NCBI GenBank assembly: GCA_031554725.1
Contig: JAVBUZ010000062.1
Location: forward strand, 1-12,127
DNA: 12,127 nucleotides
Origin: JAVBUZ01 sp031554725
Lineage (GTDB): Bacteria > Bacillota > Clostridia > Lachnospirales > Lachnospiraceae
Direction: 5' to 3'
Positions 5,333 through 12,127 of this stretch are shown in pieces (position 1 is the first letter of the stretch; each line of letters begins with the position of its first letter). Under the pieces are notes generated by a model, which made no database searches, was not told the origin of the DNA, and was given only the letters and a program-made list of their open reading frames with translations. The position numbers were made by a program, and so were the translations under genes.

Positions 5333-5788
5333 CTACTCACCCGCTTTCTTTGCCTGTAAAACATCATATATTGGATATTTAACAGGGTAATCGTTATCTA
5401 CGATGATTTGACAAGCTTTTCTTGTATCGGCATTGATTACAATCGGAGCCTGTAGGTTTACCGACATCTTTGTTATGTCAGCACTCACTGATAGTGTTAC
5501 CAAAACCAACAAATTATCATTCCTAATTGTTCCCAAGCAATTTAAAAATGCATCCTCTACCTCCGGATTATAGTCTTCCTTTACGTAAAGTGGGTCAATA
5601 ATAGGCATTGCAAATCCAGGTTCTTGTACCGATTGCAGCCAGTGAATGATTCCGATTTCCCCATCACTTTCGTCATGTAAAAGTACAAATCGGCATAATT
5701 CAGGGAAGCCTACAATACCTTGTTCAAAGATTATTAGTTTGCTGTCTTCAATTTCAATTTCGCCAAAAGCTCTTGTGTTTAGTATCAT
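5333..5788 (-). CDS. fliW: Flagellar assembly factor FliW (151 aa)
   Basis: Protein antagonist of CsrA. FliW binds either cytosolic flagellin or CsrA, so when flagellin is secreted FliW is freed, sequesters CsrA and relieves translational repression. Family features are visible: the N-terminal beta stretch MILNTRAFGEIEI, the GIVGFPELCRFVLL segment, HWLQSVQEPGFAMPIIDP (about 49-66), and the C-terminal LQAPIVINADTRKACQI (about 113-129). The length is usual for the family. The ATG at 5788 has AAGGAG about 8 nt upstream, and the gene lies 24 nt after flgL. The fliW-csrA pairing matches Bacillus and many clostridia and supports a working partner switch here. Confidence 0.98.
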   Translation of the reverse strand: MILNTRAFGEIEIEDSKLIIFEQGIVGFPELCRFVLLHDESDGEIGIIHWLQSVQEPGFAMPIIDPLYVKEDYNPEVEDAFLNCLGTIRNDNLLVLVTLSVSADITKMSVNLQAPIVINADTRKACQIIVDNDYPVKYPIYDVLQAKKAGE

Positions 5789-5812
5789 TATTATTCTCCT
5801 TCCAGATAAGCC

Positions 5813-7438
5813 TTAAATAAAATCTAGTAATGTGGTTTTCATTACCTTACCAGTTGCCATAAGCGCCGCCTCGTAGGTAAGCTCAGCACTGGTAAGCTGA
5901 ATTGCCACTTCTGTTATGTCTGCATCTTCATTTTCCGATTTCAAGGTTTCAAAGGTAGTCTTTTGATTCATCAATCGATTAGCAATCAAATCTAGCTTCG
6001 AGCCTCTGGTACCACAATTGGTAATTGCAATGCTCGTTGCATCAATATAGCTTTGCATGGTGGTAATACCACTTTCAAACATTTTTTGCATCTTATCCTT
6101 TAAAAGGGTAAGGGATTTATTTGCTGCATCTAATCGGCTTTGTAAGGTTGCTTTCTTTGTAGAATCCGTAGCTGCTTCCAATTGGCTTTTTAAGCTGGTT
6201 ACAATATCTTCCATGTTCTTCACATTTTGCAGTACATTTATCATATCATCTACTTCACGTCCTAGTCCAGGTGCGAAGCACTCATCCGCCGTGCTATTTA
6301 CGCGAATGGTCTGATTAAAGCCTACATCATATTCAATTGCCTGTTTGGCAACCTGAGTGCTATCCAGATAATTCATGTTGTATTCTATGGTTTGGGTCTT
6401 TCCAGCAACGTCTTCAACCGCCGTACAAGCGTAGTAATGCTCTGGTCTAAGATCGCCCTTTTGCCAGTCTGACTTTTCGTAGGTAATGCGAATTTCGCCT
6501 TCATTTACCGTACCCGTAGCCGCACTATCACTTAGTGCCATCATGGTCGCATATGCCTTTTCTCCTAAAATAAGTTCCCCAGTCTCAGGAATAAAATATA
6601 CATTATCTGCATTGGCAGGGTCTGCTGCTAATTCATAGGCTGTGGGTACATCATAAGCATGCACCTGAATCACATTCGCAGAATCAATTAGTGGCTCTAC
6701 CACTGGCATTCCATTGGCATCTACGCCGGTCACCTTTTCAATGGTAGGAATCGTTCCATCTGTAGCTGTACAGCTATTGTAAGCTAAGCGAATACGATGT
6801 ACTGATACAGAGGAAATATTTGTTTCATTGATGTTAATTTCATCATAATTGGTGCTATTGATATTATTTAAGTCAACGGTTTTTGTACCACCATTGCCAT
6901 CATCAACCTCTGCTGTTGTCTTTACGTAAACAACATCATCAATCGCCTTGCGGTCAAGCTGCTCTGTAATGGTATACTCCTTGCTGGTTTGTGCTGGAAA
7001 GCTTAGGGATACATCCGTACGGTATCCGGTAAATACATAGCGTCCTGCATAATCCGCATCACCGGTTGCATACACCTCATCTCTAAGAGCCTGTAGCTGT
7101 TCTAGGATAATTTGCCTATCCGTAGAGGTTAAATCGCCATTGGAACCCTTTGTATACTGCGAAAGCATATCGGTTATGATTTTAGAGGTATTTTTAAGAG
7201 CCCCCTCTGTTACTTCTAGCCAGCTAGTCGCATCGGGAATGTTTTTGCTATAATACTGAGTTACCTCCGTTACGTTACTTCTAAGACGTAGCGCACGAAT
7301 GGCAATAACAGGATCTTCCGAAGGACGGCTAATTTTTTTCTGGGTGGACATTTGGGTGCTTAGCTTGTCCTGAAGAACTTTATTTCCATTGATATTACTG
7401 AGATTATTGTTTTGCATAATCTTATTGGTTATTCTCAT
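5813..7438 (-). CDS. flgL: Hook-filament junction protein FlgL / HAP3 (541 aa)
   Basis: Second junction protein, placed between FlgK and flagellin. The N-terminus is the typical flagellin-like D0/D1: MRITNKIMQNNNLSNING followed by KISRPSEDPVIAIRALRLR. The C-terminal helix AEDA-equivalent region ends ELTYEAALMATGKVMKTTLLDFI, matching the family closing motif (alternating A/L helix then LLD). At 541 aa it is far longer than the roughly 300 aa of B. subtilis or Salmonella FlgL. The extra residues lie in the central part, about 150-385, which is beta-rich and probably surface exposed. The ATG at 7438 uses AGGAGT from the last codons of the upstream gene, only 3 nt away, so translation is likely coupled. 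fliW follows after 24 nt. Confidence 0.93.
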   Translation of the reverse strand: MRITNKIMQNNNLSNINGNKVLQDKLSTQMSTQKKISRPSEDPVIAIRALRLRSNVTEVTQYYSKNIPDATSWLEVTEGALKNTSKIITDMLSQYTKGSNGDLTSTDRQIILEQLQALRDEVYATGDADYAGRYVFTGYRTDVSLSFPAQTSKEYTITEQLDRKAIDDVVYVKTTAEVDDGNGGTKTVDLNNINSTNYDEININETNISSVSVHRIRLAYNSCTATDGTIPTIEKVTGVDANGMPVVEPLIDSANVIQVHAYDVPTAYELAADPANADNVYFIPETGELILGEKAYATMMALSDSAATGTVNEGEIRITYEKSDWQKGDLRPEHYYACTAVEDVAGKTQTIEYNMNYLDSTQVAKQAIEYDVGFNQTIRVNSTADECFAPGLGREVDDMINVLQNVKNMEDIVTSLKSQLEAATDSTKKATLQSRLDAANKSLTLLKDKMQKMFESGITTMQSYIDATSIAITNCGTRGSKLDLIANRLMNQKTTFETLKSENEDADITEVAIQLTSAELTYEAALMATGKVMKTTLLDFI

Positions 7439-7441
7439 AAG

Positions 7442-9352
7442 TTATACTCCTGTCTGCAATATAAGTCGGTCATAGACTTCGGTCAAGGTTTGTATCATCT
7501 TGGATGCTAGGTTATAAGCATTTTGATACTTAACTAGATTGATGGCTTCTTCGTCCTCATCTACACCAGAGATGGAAATTCTCTGATTGTCAACCCCTGC
7601 GGTTATATTGCTGTAGTTGGTGTAAAAGGTATTGGCATTACTAGCATTAAGCGATACATCAGATAGTATACAGGTTAAAAACTCGCCTGCATTGGTTCCT
7701 CGAAAGCTCATTTTGGTTTTATCATTTATCATGGTCTTTATTTCTTCTAATAAATCATTTTGCTCTGAGCCATCACCTTGATTTTTCTTGGTTGCCAAGA
7801 GCTCCGCATTATCTAATAATTCATTTAATACTGCAAAGTTTTTCGCAGTAAGTCTATAGTAACTATCGTCTGATACATCCACCGTAAGACTACCTGTTGT
7901 TTGCTTATCGTAGCGGAAAATCTCATCAAGGTTAAATTGCTCATCACTGGTAGCATAGTCGCCAGTAAACATCATACTGCCTTGGTTGCCCTTGGTATCA
8001 TAGCCACTTTTTAAGATGTCATTTAGTTTCTGCGTAAAGGTTCTTACCCATTCATTCATTTGATTCATGTAGTAAGGAATACCCTGATATGCTATAGCAC
8101 TTCCCGTAGAGGCTGCCTTACCCACACGGTCATTGGTAAGTCTACGGTCATTCTTTTCACTTCCCGAAAGCACAAAGGTATAGGAATAGGTCGGCTCACC
8201 TGCCGAATCATAGGTACAGGTATAAGACCATGAATCATAGTAAAACAATTGATTTCCTAAATTTATCTTTCCACCCTGGTCAGAGAGATTGGACTTATTT
8301 AAGTCCTTTAGGTATTTATCTGTTACTTCAACGGTTACGGTATCAAGTACCTTGCCGGTAGAGCTAGTCGTTGTGCCAACCTTTGATATGGTACCTCTAA
8401 AGTTTTCTGTATTGTTACCATCTCGCATTTCGATAAGTCCCTGAAGGGTACCACCGATTTTGCTGTTGTATAGGTTGAATTCTTGCCCATCCTTCCAATA
8501 GATTTCATACAGACCATCAATATCGGTTTGATTTACTTTGTTATAATTGGTTCTGGCAATACATTCCAGTTGTTTGTAATCGCTGGTATCTACAAGCAGC
8601 TGACCACCAGCTATTCTTACAATAAAGCGATTGGCTCCTGTTTGCATGTCTGGATTATATGCGTCTACAATTGGAAGCTCCGAAGTCTCGATATCAACAA
8701 TACCTGATAACTGATCTAGCAATAGGGTTCTACGGTCACGAAGCTCATTTGCCATCGTTCCATTCATTTCAATTACATTGATTTGTTTATTTAAAGCCGC
8801 AATTTCGCCCGCAAGAGAGTTGATTTCATCCACCTTAAGCTTAATCTCTTGGTTAATGTCTTTTTGCACACTCTCTAGGTTGCTTGCCATACCATTGAAA
8901 TATTCTGCCAAATTCGCTGCATACCCTACATACTGTGCTTTTGTAGATGCATCTGCAGGATTATTCAAAAGTGCCTGTAAACCTGTTATCATCATTTGGT
9001 CAAAAATGGTTTTAAAGCCTGTCTTGGTACCATCATCGGCAAAATAGGTTTCTACCTGTTGCATATAATACTGCTTTACCTGGTATTCTCCTTTTAAAGT
9101 ATTGTTTCCCCAAAACTTGCCATCGTAAAATTCATCGCGAATTCTTTCAATCGCCAAGGTGTCTACACCGGCACCAGCACATCCGTAGCTCTGAAATACG
9201 CGAATGGCTTCGCTTGCTTGTTGTACAACCTGCTGTCTGCTGTAGCCCTTTGTTTGTACGTTTGATATGTTATTGGAGGTGGTATTCAATGCCGCATTGG
9301 CTGCTAAAAGTCCTGTATAGGCTGTATTTAATCCAAAAAACTGTGACGACAT
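7442..9352 (-). CDS. flgK: Second FlgK-family hook-associated protein (636 aa)
   Basis: Hook-associated protein 1 family member, next to another flgK gene. The N-terminal D0 motif is NNISNVQTKGYSRQ (about 28-40) with the usual GLNTAYTGLLAANAALNTTS before it. An inter-helix NELRDRRTLLLDQLS segment follows, and the C-terminus GVDEDEEAINLVKYQNAYN (about 596-614) plus a terminal helix is a clear FlgK signature. I start at the ATG at 9352, which has AAGGAG 8 nt upstream; a GTG at 9358 would sit directly against the ribosome site. It differs strongly from its neighbour in length and sequence, so this is an old paralogue pair rather than a recent duplication. It may form its own ring at the junction or substitute for the other; the sequence cannot decide. 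Confidence 0.9.
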   Translation of the reverse strand: MSSQFFGLNTAYTGLLAANAALNTTSNNISNVQTKGYSRQQVVQQASEAIRVFQSYGCAGAGVDTLAIERIRDEFYDGKFWGNNTLKGEYQVKQYYMQQVETYFADDGTKTGFKTIFDQMMITGLQALLNNPADASTKAQYVGYAANLAEYFNGMASNLESVQKDINQEIKLKVDEINSLAGEIAALNKQINVIEMNGTMANELRDRRTLLLDQLSGIVDIETSELPIVDAYNPDMQTGANRFIVRIAGGQLLVDTSDYKQLECIARTNYNKVNQTDIDGLYEIYWKDGQEFNLYNSKIGGTLQGLIEMRDGNNTENFRGTISKVGTTTSSTGKVLDTVTVEVTDKYLKDLNKSNLSDQGGKINLGNQLFYYDSWSYTCTYDSAGEPTYSYTFVLSGSEKNDRRLTNDRVGKAASTGSAIAYQGIPYYMNQMNEWVRTFTQKLNDILKSGYDTKGNQGSMMFTGDYATSDEQFNLDEIFRYDKQTTGSLTVDVSDDSYYRLTAKNFAVLNELLDNAELLATKKNQGDGSEQNDLLEEIKTMINDKTKMSFRGTNAGEFLTCILSDVSLNASNANTFYTNYSNITAGVDNQRISISGVDEDEEAINLVKYQNAYNLASKMIQTLTEVYDRLILQTGV

Positions 9353-9389
9353 GTGCACTCTCCTTTCTCTTTTTATGTAGGTGTTTTAC

Positions 9390-11039
9390 TTAGGTCGCTA
9401 AGGTTCGAATAATATGCTCTAGCATCTCGCTAATTACGTTTATGTATCTACTAGAGGCATTGTATGCATTTTGGAACTTAATCATATTGGAAAGCTCCTC
9501 ATCGGAAGATACCCCGAGTACCTGCTCTCTCGCGTCGTAGGTGGCTTGCACTGTCGTTGCTTGATTCTCGTAAATACTTTGAAAAACCGCACCAGAGTTA
9601 GCTACCTGGGATACTAGGTCTGTATAATAATTGATAAAGTTGGTTTTCTTTTGTACGTTAGGATTTAAGCAGTACGCTTCTTCCATAAAGGCTTCCTTTA
9701 GTGCTGTTGCTGTTTTATAGTCTACAGATCCGTCGGCTAGCTTAAAGCCCAGCTTGGAAGATTCTTGAAGAAGTCCTTGATTAATCTGTAGATTATTGAG
9801 GGTATACATGGTTTCTTTTTCTAAAGTATTTTCCTTTACATACTCCCACGCTCCCGTTGCTTCATTTTTCACATAGCCGTCACCGGTTATTTTACAAAAT
9901 AGCTGGATTGGTGAGCCATCATCCTCGCACATATAGTTCTTATCTGGATCATAGGCAGAGGCTAATACTTCATTAATCTTGGTTACCACGTTATGAATCA
10001 TTTGGTCAAATTCAGCTTGTACGTTCATAATAATGGACTGTGATATGCTGTCATAATCATTTACGATATCGCTATAATCCGCTCTATGATCACCTCTGGC
10101 TAAAAGCGTTGCCTTTAGGCTTCCAATATCAGTATCGATTGTAGAGGATATGGTTTGGTTTAAATCGAATACCTTGGCATGGGTGATGTCATATTTCTTG
10201 GTTCCATCATCCAAGATCGTGTAGTTCGCGTTTTGTGGCCAGAAGGGGGTGTAGAAGCCAGTCGTGGCATTTACATCTAGGGCCATCTCGTAAACCATTC
10301 CTGATTTTACGAAATCTGTTCCTTCTATTTGAATCGTAATATCTCCTAGTACATCCTCGCTGTAGCTAATCTTTGCTAACTTTGCAAGCTCATCTATTAG
10401 AAGGTTTCTTGTATCTCTAAGGTCGTTGGCATGTTCAAAGCCGCCGCTCTCTATCATTCGTATTTGGTCATTCAGTGCTTGTATTTGTTTTCCATATGCA
10501 TTAATATTTGTTACTTGCGTTCTAACCTGTAAATTTAAGTTGTCCTGGTAGCTACTCAAATCAGCTCCTACCGCAGTTGCACGTTGTATAAATTCCGCTG
10601 CGCGTTGCACAAGTAAGCCCTGAGTTACAGAGCTGCTAGGATCTTTTGCTAATTCCTGAACTGCGGTCCATAAATTGCTTAATGATGTTTGAAAATCCTC
10701 ACCGTTTAACTCACCCAAGAGGCTTTCTACTTCATTCATTGCTTCTGTGGACACTTCATAAAACATACTGCGGCCTGATTCACGGCGGTATGTTTTATCC
10801 AGAAAATAGTCTCTCACTTGTCTGGCTGCGGAATAATTTACCCCAAGACCTACCTGTTGATTGGACACAGATGTGGGGTTAACTGAAATGGTATTATATG
10901 TTTTGGTACCAAGAAGCGACTGCTGCCTGGTAAAACCTTTTGTATCAATATTGGTCAAGTTATGTGCTGTTGTATTTAGTACATTTTGACTTGTTTGTAA
11001 TCCGGATGCTCCTATATATAAACTTCCCATTAATGGCAT
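9390..11039 (-). CDS. flgK: Hook-filament junction protein FlgK / HAP1 (549 aa)
   Basis: First junction protein on the hook, typically escorted by the FlgN chaperone encoded just upstream. The N-terminal motif is SLYIGASGLQTSQNVLNTTA followed by HNLTNIDTKGFTRQQ (about 26-40). A conserved HANDLRDTRNLLIDELA segment and the C-terminal GVSSDEELSNMIKFQNAYN with a final helix complete the family pattern. The length of 549 aa is close to Salmonella FlgK (553). The ATG at 11039 has GAGGTGAT just upstream; a second ATG three codons later would be too far from it. It is 42 nt after flgN and 37 nt before the second flgK. Being next to flgN and of standard length, this copy is the better candidate for the orthologue. 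Confidence 0.95.
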   Translation of the reverse strand: MPLMGSLYIGASGLQTSQNVLNTTAHNLTNIDTKGFTRQQSLLGTKTYNTISVNPTSVSNQQVGLGVNYSAARQVRDYFLDKTYRRESGRSMFYEVSTEAMNEVESLLGELNGEDFQTSLSNLWTAVQELAKDPSSSVTQGLLVQRAAEFIQRATAVGADLSSYQDNLNLQVRTQVTNINAYGKQIQALNDQIRMIESGGFEHANDLRDTRNLLIDELAKLAKISYSEDVLGDITIQIEGTDFVKSGMVYEMALDVNATTGFYTPFWPQNANYTILDDGTKKYDITHAKVFDLNQTISSTIDTDIGSLKATLLARGDHRADYSDIVNDYDSISQSIIMNVQAEFDQMIHNVVTKINEVLASAYDPDKNYMCEDDGSPIQLFCKITGDGYVKNEATGAWEYVKENTLEKETMYTLNNLQINQGLLQESSKLGFKLADGSVDYKTATALKEAFMEEAYCLNPNVQKKTNFINYYTDLVSQVANSGAVFQSIYENQATTVQATYDAREQVLGVSSDEELSNMIKFQNAYNASSRYINVISEMLEHIIRTLAT

Positions 11040-11059
11040 ATTATCACCTCACGCTATGT

Positions 11060-11071
11060 GCGGTTGCCCGC
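11060..11071 (-). other. GNRA-loop hairpin between flgN and flgK
   Basis: GCGG-GCAA-CCGC on the minus strand forms a 4-bp all-GC stem with a GCAA tetraloop, in the 42-nt gap between flgN and flgK. No T-run follows, so it is not a terminator. It may mark an mRNA processing or stability point that sets the relative dose of chaperone and junction protein. This role is inference only. Confidence 0.35.
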
Positions 11072-11081
11072 TTTTAGGATA

Positions 11082-11600
11082 TTATTGTTTCGCGTCGAAG
11101 CTTCCCCTGCCATTTCCTATAACACTACCTGCTGTGTATGCACCTTTGTTATAGTTTGCTGTTTCTGGCGCTGTCTTCATAGACTGTAGCAGATTCATAT
11201 CGAATTCTACTAATTCTAGAGCATTGGCAATGAGCTCTCTATTTTGCTCATTTACTCTTTTCATATTGGCTACGATGCCTTGCAATTTATCATGTATCTG
11301 CGCAAGTCTACCGCTTTCTTGGGGTCTGCTTTCTAGCATTTTAATCAAGTTCGTTAATTTTAGTGTTGTAACATCCATGTTCATAACGCCGGCAATGTCC
11401 TTCATCACCTGTTCTCTATTTAGTTCTAGGCGATTAATTCGACTTACCACGAGCTGTTCTTCATCCGTGATCTTTTGTAATTCTTCCAAGTCTCCTTTTA
11501 CAATAATTGGAGTCTTGTTCATAGACAATCCCAGTAGCACCTCATATTCAGTGCTTTCCTTTTCTAAAATTTCCATCAAGTTTTCCACTAAACTTGCCAC
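11082..11600 (-). CDS. flgN: FlgN family chaperone for hook-associated proteins (172 aa)
   Basis: Cytosolic export chaperone, which in other bacteria binds the C-terminal ends of FlgK and FlgL. The protein is mainly helical and charged: an N-terminal amphipathic helix ASLVENLMEILEKESTEYEV, then LEELQKITDEEQLVVSRINR and a long C-terminal helix around VANMKRVNEQNRELIANALE. The last 25 residues are Gly/Asn-rich and probably flexible. The length is a little above the 140 aa of Salmonella FlgN. The start is a GTG at 11600, preceded by GAGG with 8 nt spacing; that GAGG overlaps the end of flgM, whose stop lies 5 nt upstream. Assignment rests on fold-type composition and the flgM-flgN-flgK order. 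Confidence 0.9.
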   Translation of the reverse strand: MASLVENLMEILEKESTEYEVLLGLSMNKTPIIVKGDLEELQKITDEEQLVVSRINRLELNREQVMKDIAGVMNMDVTTLKLTNLIKMLESRPQESGRLAQIHDKLQGIVANMKRVNEQNRELIANALELVEFDMNLLQSMKTAPETANYNKGAYTAGSVIGNGRGSFDAKQ

Positions 11601-11605
11601 TGGGA

Positions 11606-11881
11606 TTACCTCATTTCTTCAAACTTCTGTAATAGTTTCTCTGCAAAGCTGCCTGCGCTCACTTCATATGTGCCCGCTGCTATAGCTGCTTTGATAGGAG
11701 CTGTTACGTTTTCTCTCACATCTGGGGCTGCTGCCACTGCACCTTTCGCAGTTTGGATATCCTTTCCGATACTGCTAATCTGTACTTGATCTGAAAAGCT
11801 GGTACTAGTTGTACTCTTTGTTTGAGTCGTCTTTTTTGTGCTATATGCTTGCTGCACCTGTGTATATGCTTCTATACGCAT
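11606..11881 (-). CDS. flgM: Anti-sigma-28 factor FlgM (91 aa)
   Basis: Binds and inhibits the flagellar sigma factor (SigD/FliA) until the hook-basal body is complete. The N-terminal 35 residues are Thr/Ser/Gln-rich and probably disordered. The C-terminal sigma-binding half shows the family pattern: SDQVQISSIGKDIQ, then APDVRENVTAPIKAAIAAGTYEV (two short blocks, about 52-74) and FAEKLLQKF. The length is normal. The ATG at 11881 follows AAGGAGG with a short spacer. The gene is first in its unit and is itself expressed from a near-perfect sigma-28 promoter, giving negative autoregulation of the late flagellar set. Confidence 0.96.
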   Translation of the reverse strand: MRIEAYTQVQQAYSTKKTTQTKSTTSTSFSDQVQISSIGKDIQTAKGAVAAAPDVRENVTAPIKAAIAAGTYEVSAGSFAEKLLQKFEEMR

Positions 11882-11898
11882 GCCAACTCCTCCTTTCT

Positions 11899-11912
11899 AA
11901 TCATCCATGATT
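11899..11912 (-). promoter_or_regulatory. GGA-loop hairpin in flgM leader, candidate CsrA site
   Basis: The minus strand reads AATCA-TGGA-TGATT, a 5-bp stem with TGGA in the loop. It shares the core CATGGATG with the flagellin B hairpin. Its GGA lies 10 nt upstream of the first GGA in the flgM Shine-Dalgarno (13 nt from the second), closer than in the flagellin leaders. The stem is AT-rich and weak, so this is the least certain of the hairpins. Confidence 0.45.
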
Positions 11913-11933
11913 GTTTGGTTTTGGTTACTATTA

Positions 11934-11960
11934 ATATCGGATAAATTTAAAGATACTTTA
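11934..11960 (-). promoter_or_regulatory. Sigma-28 promoter of the flgM-flgN-flgK-flgK-flgL-fliW-csrA unit
   Basis: The minus strand has TAAA at 11957-11960 (in context TAAAGTAT), exactly 15 nt, then TCCGATAT at 11934-11941. It is the closest match of the four to TAAA-N15-GCCGATAT. It gives a short leader of about 46 nt. The absence of an upstream same-strand gene makes this the head of the unit. Confidence 0.88.
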
Positions 11961-12002
11961 GGGCAAATGGAAAATTCTTTGAAAAACGTTAAGTGAAAAT
12001 TT

Positions 12003-12035
12003 AAATTCTACTTCTGATTTATAGAAATAGAATTT
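12003..12035. repeat. Inverted repeat AAATTCTA / TAGAATTT upstream of divergent gene
   Basis: An exact 8-bp inverted repeat (12003-12010 and 12028-12035) with a 17-nt spacer lies between the flgM promoter and the divergent gene. The left arm continues into a 13-base segment, AAATTCTACTTCT, that recurs at 12046-12058 with one mismatch. It could be the terminal region of an insertion sequence or an operator. The other end is outside the window, so neither can be confirmed. Confidence 0.4.
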
Positions 12036-12106
12036 AGTCTTGCAGAAATTCCACTTCTATAGGAAACTTCTTTTGATGATCCTTCATTCCCAGAAAGGAG
12101 ACCATT

Positions 12107-12127
12107 ATGTCTAATTTAATCCCAGGT
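12107..12127 (+). CDS. Start of a divergent gene, possibly IS30-family transposase
   Basis: Seven codons (MSNLIPG) are visible before the window ends. The ATG is well supported: AAAGGAG stands 6 nt upstream, on the plus strand, in an otherwise gene-free region. From memory, IS30-type transposases of gut clostridia often begin with a very similar Met-polar-Ile-Pro-Gly segment, and the repeats at 12003-12058 would fit a nearby element end. Seven residues are too few to assign a family. If correct, an insertion sequence sits about 45-60 bp upstream of the flgM promoter. Confidence 0.5.

Noticed and set aside
9353..9358. GTG start for the second flgK
   Set aside because: It abuts the AAGGAG, leaving almost no spacer; the ATG at 9352 has normal spacing.
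11224..11685. 153-codon plus-strand open frame opposite flgN, and similar ones opposite fliD (3658-3993), flaG and both flgK genes
   Set aside because: They lie antisense to well-supported genes, have Ser/Leu/Phe/Cys-rich compositions typical of reversed helical genes and no ribosome sites.
12040..12063. Sigma-70-type promoter TTGCAG ... TATAGG for the divergent gene
   Set aside because: The gap between the hexamers is only 12 nt, too short for a functional sigma-A promoter.

Overview
The window is a late flagellar gene cluster. All twelve recognised genes lie on the minus strand, so transcription runs from high to low coordinates. AT-rich DNA, strong AGGAGG-type ribosome sites, the Bacillus-like order flgM-flgN-flgK-flgL-fliW-csrA plus flaG-fliD-fliS-fliT, and flagellins of the gut-clostridial type together suggest a motile member of the Lachnospiraceae (Roseburia / Agathobacter-like). 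That placement is inference from protein style and synteny, not from a database search.

Layout in transcription order. (1) 12107-12127: the first seven codons of a divergent plus-strand gene, possibly an IS30-type transposase. (2) 11960-5112: a sigma-28 (SigD/FliA) promoter drives flgM, flgN, two consecutive flgK paralogues, a long flgL, fliW and csrA. The genes are tightly packed and several are probably translationally coupled. (3) 5100-1691: a second sigma-28 promoter drives flaG, fliD, fliS and a fliT-like chaperone gene. (4) 1684-439: a third sigma-28 promoter drives a complete 366-aa flagellin gene. (5) 390-1: a fourth drives a second flagellin gene that runs off the window. No gene-free stretch exceeds 300 bases.

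The genes form one functional set. FlgM holds sigma-28 until the hook is complete. FlgN, FliS and FliT-like escort the junction proteins, flagellin and the cap. FlgK, FlgL and FliD build the hook-filament junction and tip. FliW and CsrA couple flagellin translation to flagellin secretion.

The most interesting signal is in the untranslated leaders. Each of the four sigma-28 transcripts carries a small hairpin with GGA in its loop a short distance upstream of a GGA-containing Shine-Dalgarno. That is the two-site architecture used by CsrA on the Bacillus subtilis hag leader. In the two flagellin leaders the arrangement is nearly identical. The flaG leader has a 6-bp hairpin plus an exact ACANGGANGU CsrA motif over its ribosome site, and the flgM leader has a compact version. 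This predicts that CsrA/FliW here controls the whole late-flagellar set rather than flagellin alone. Other points are the tandem flgK paralogues, the two flagellins with identical first 79 residues but many silent differences, and the unusually long FlgL and FliD.
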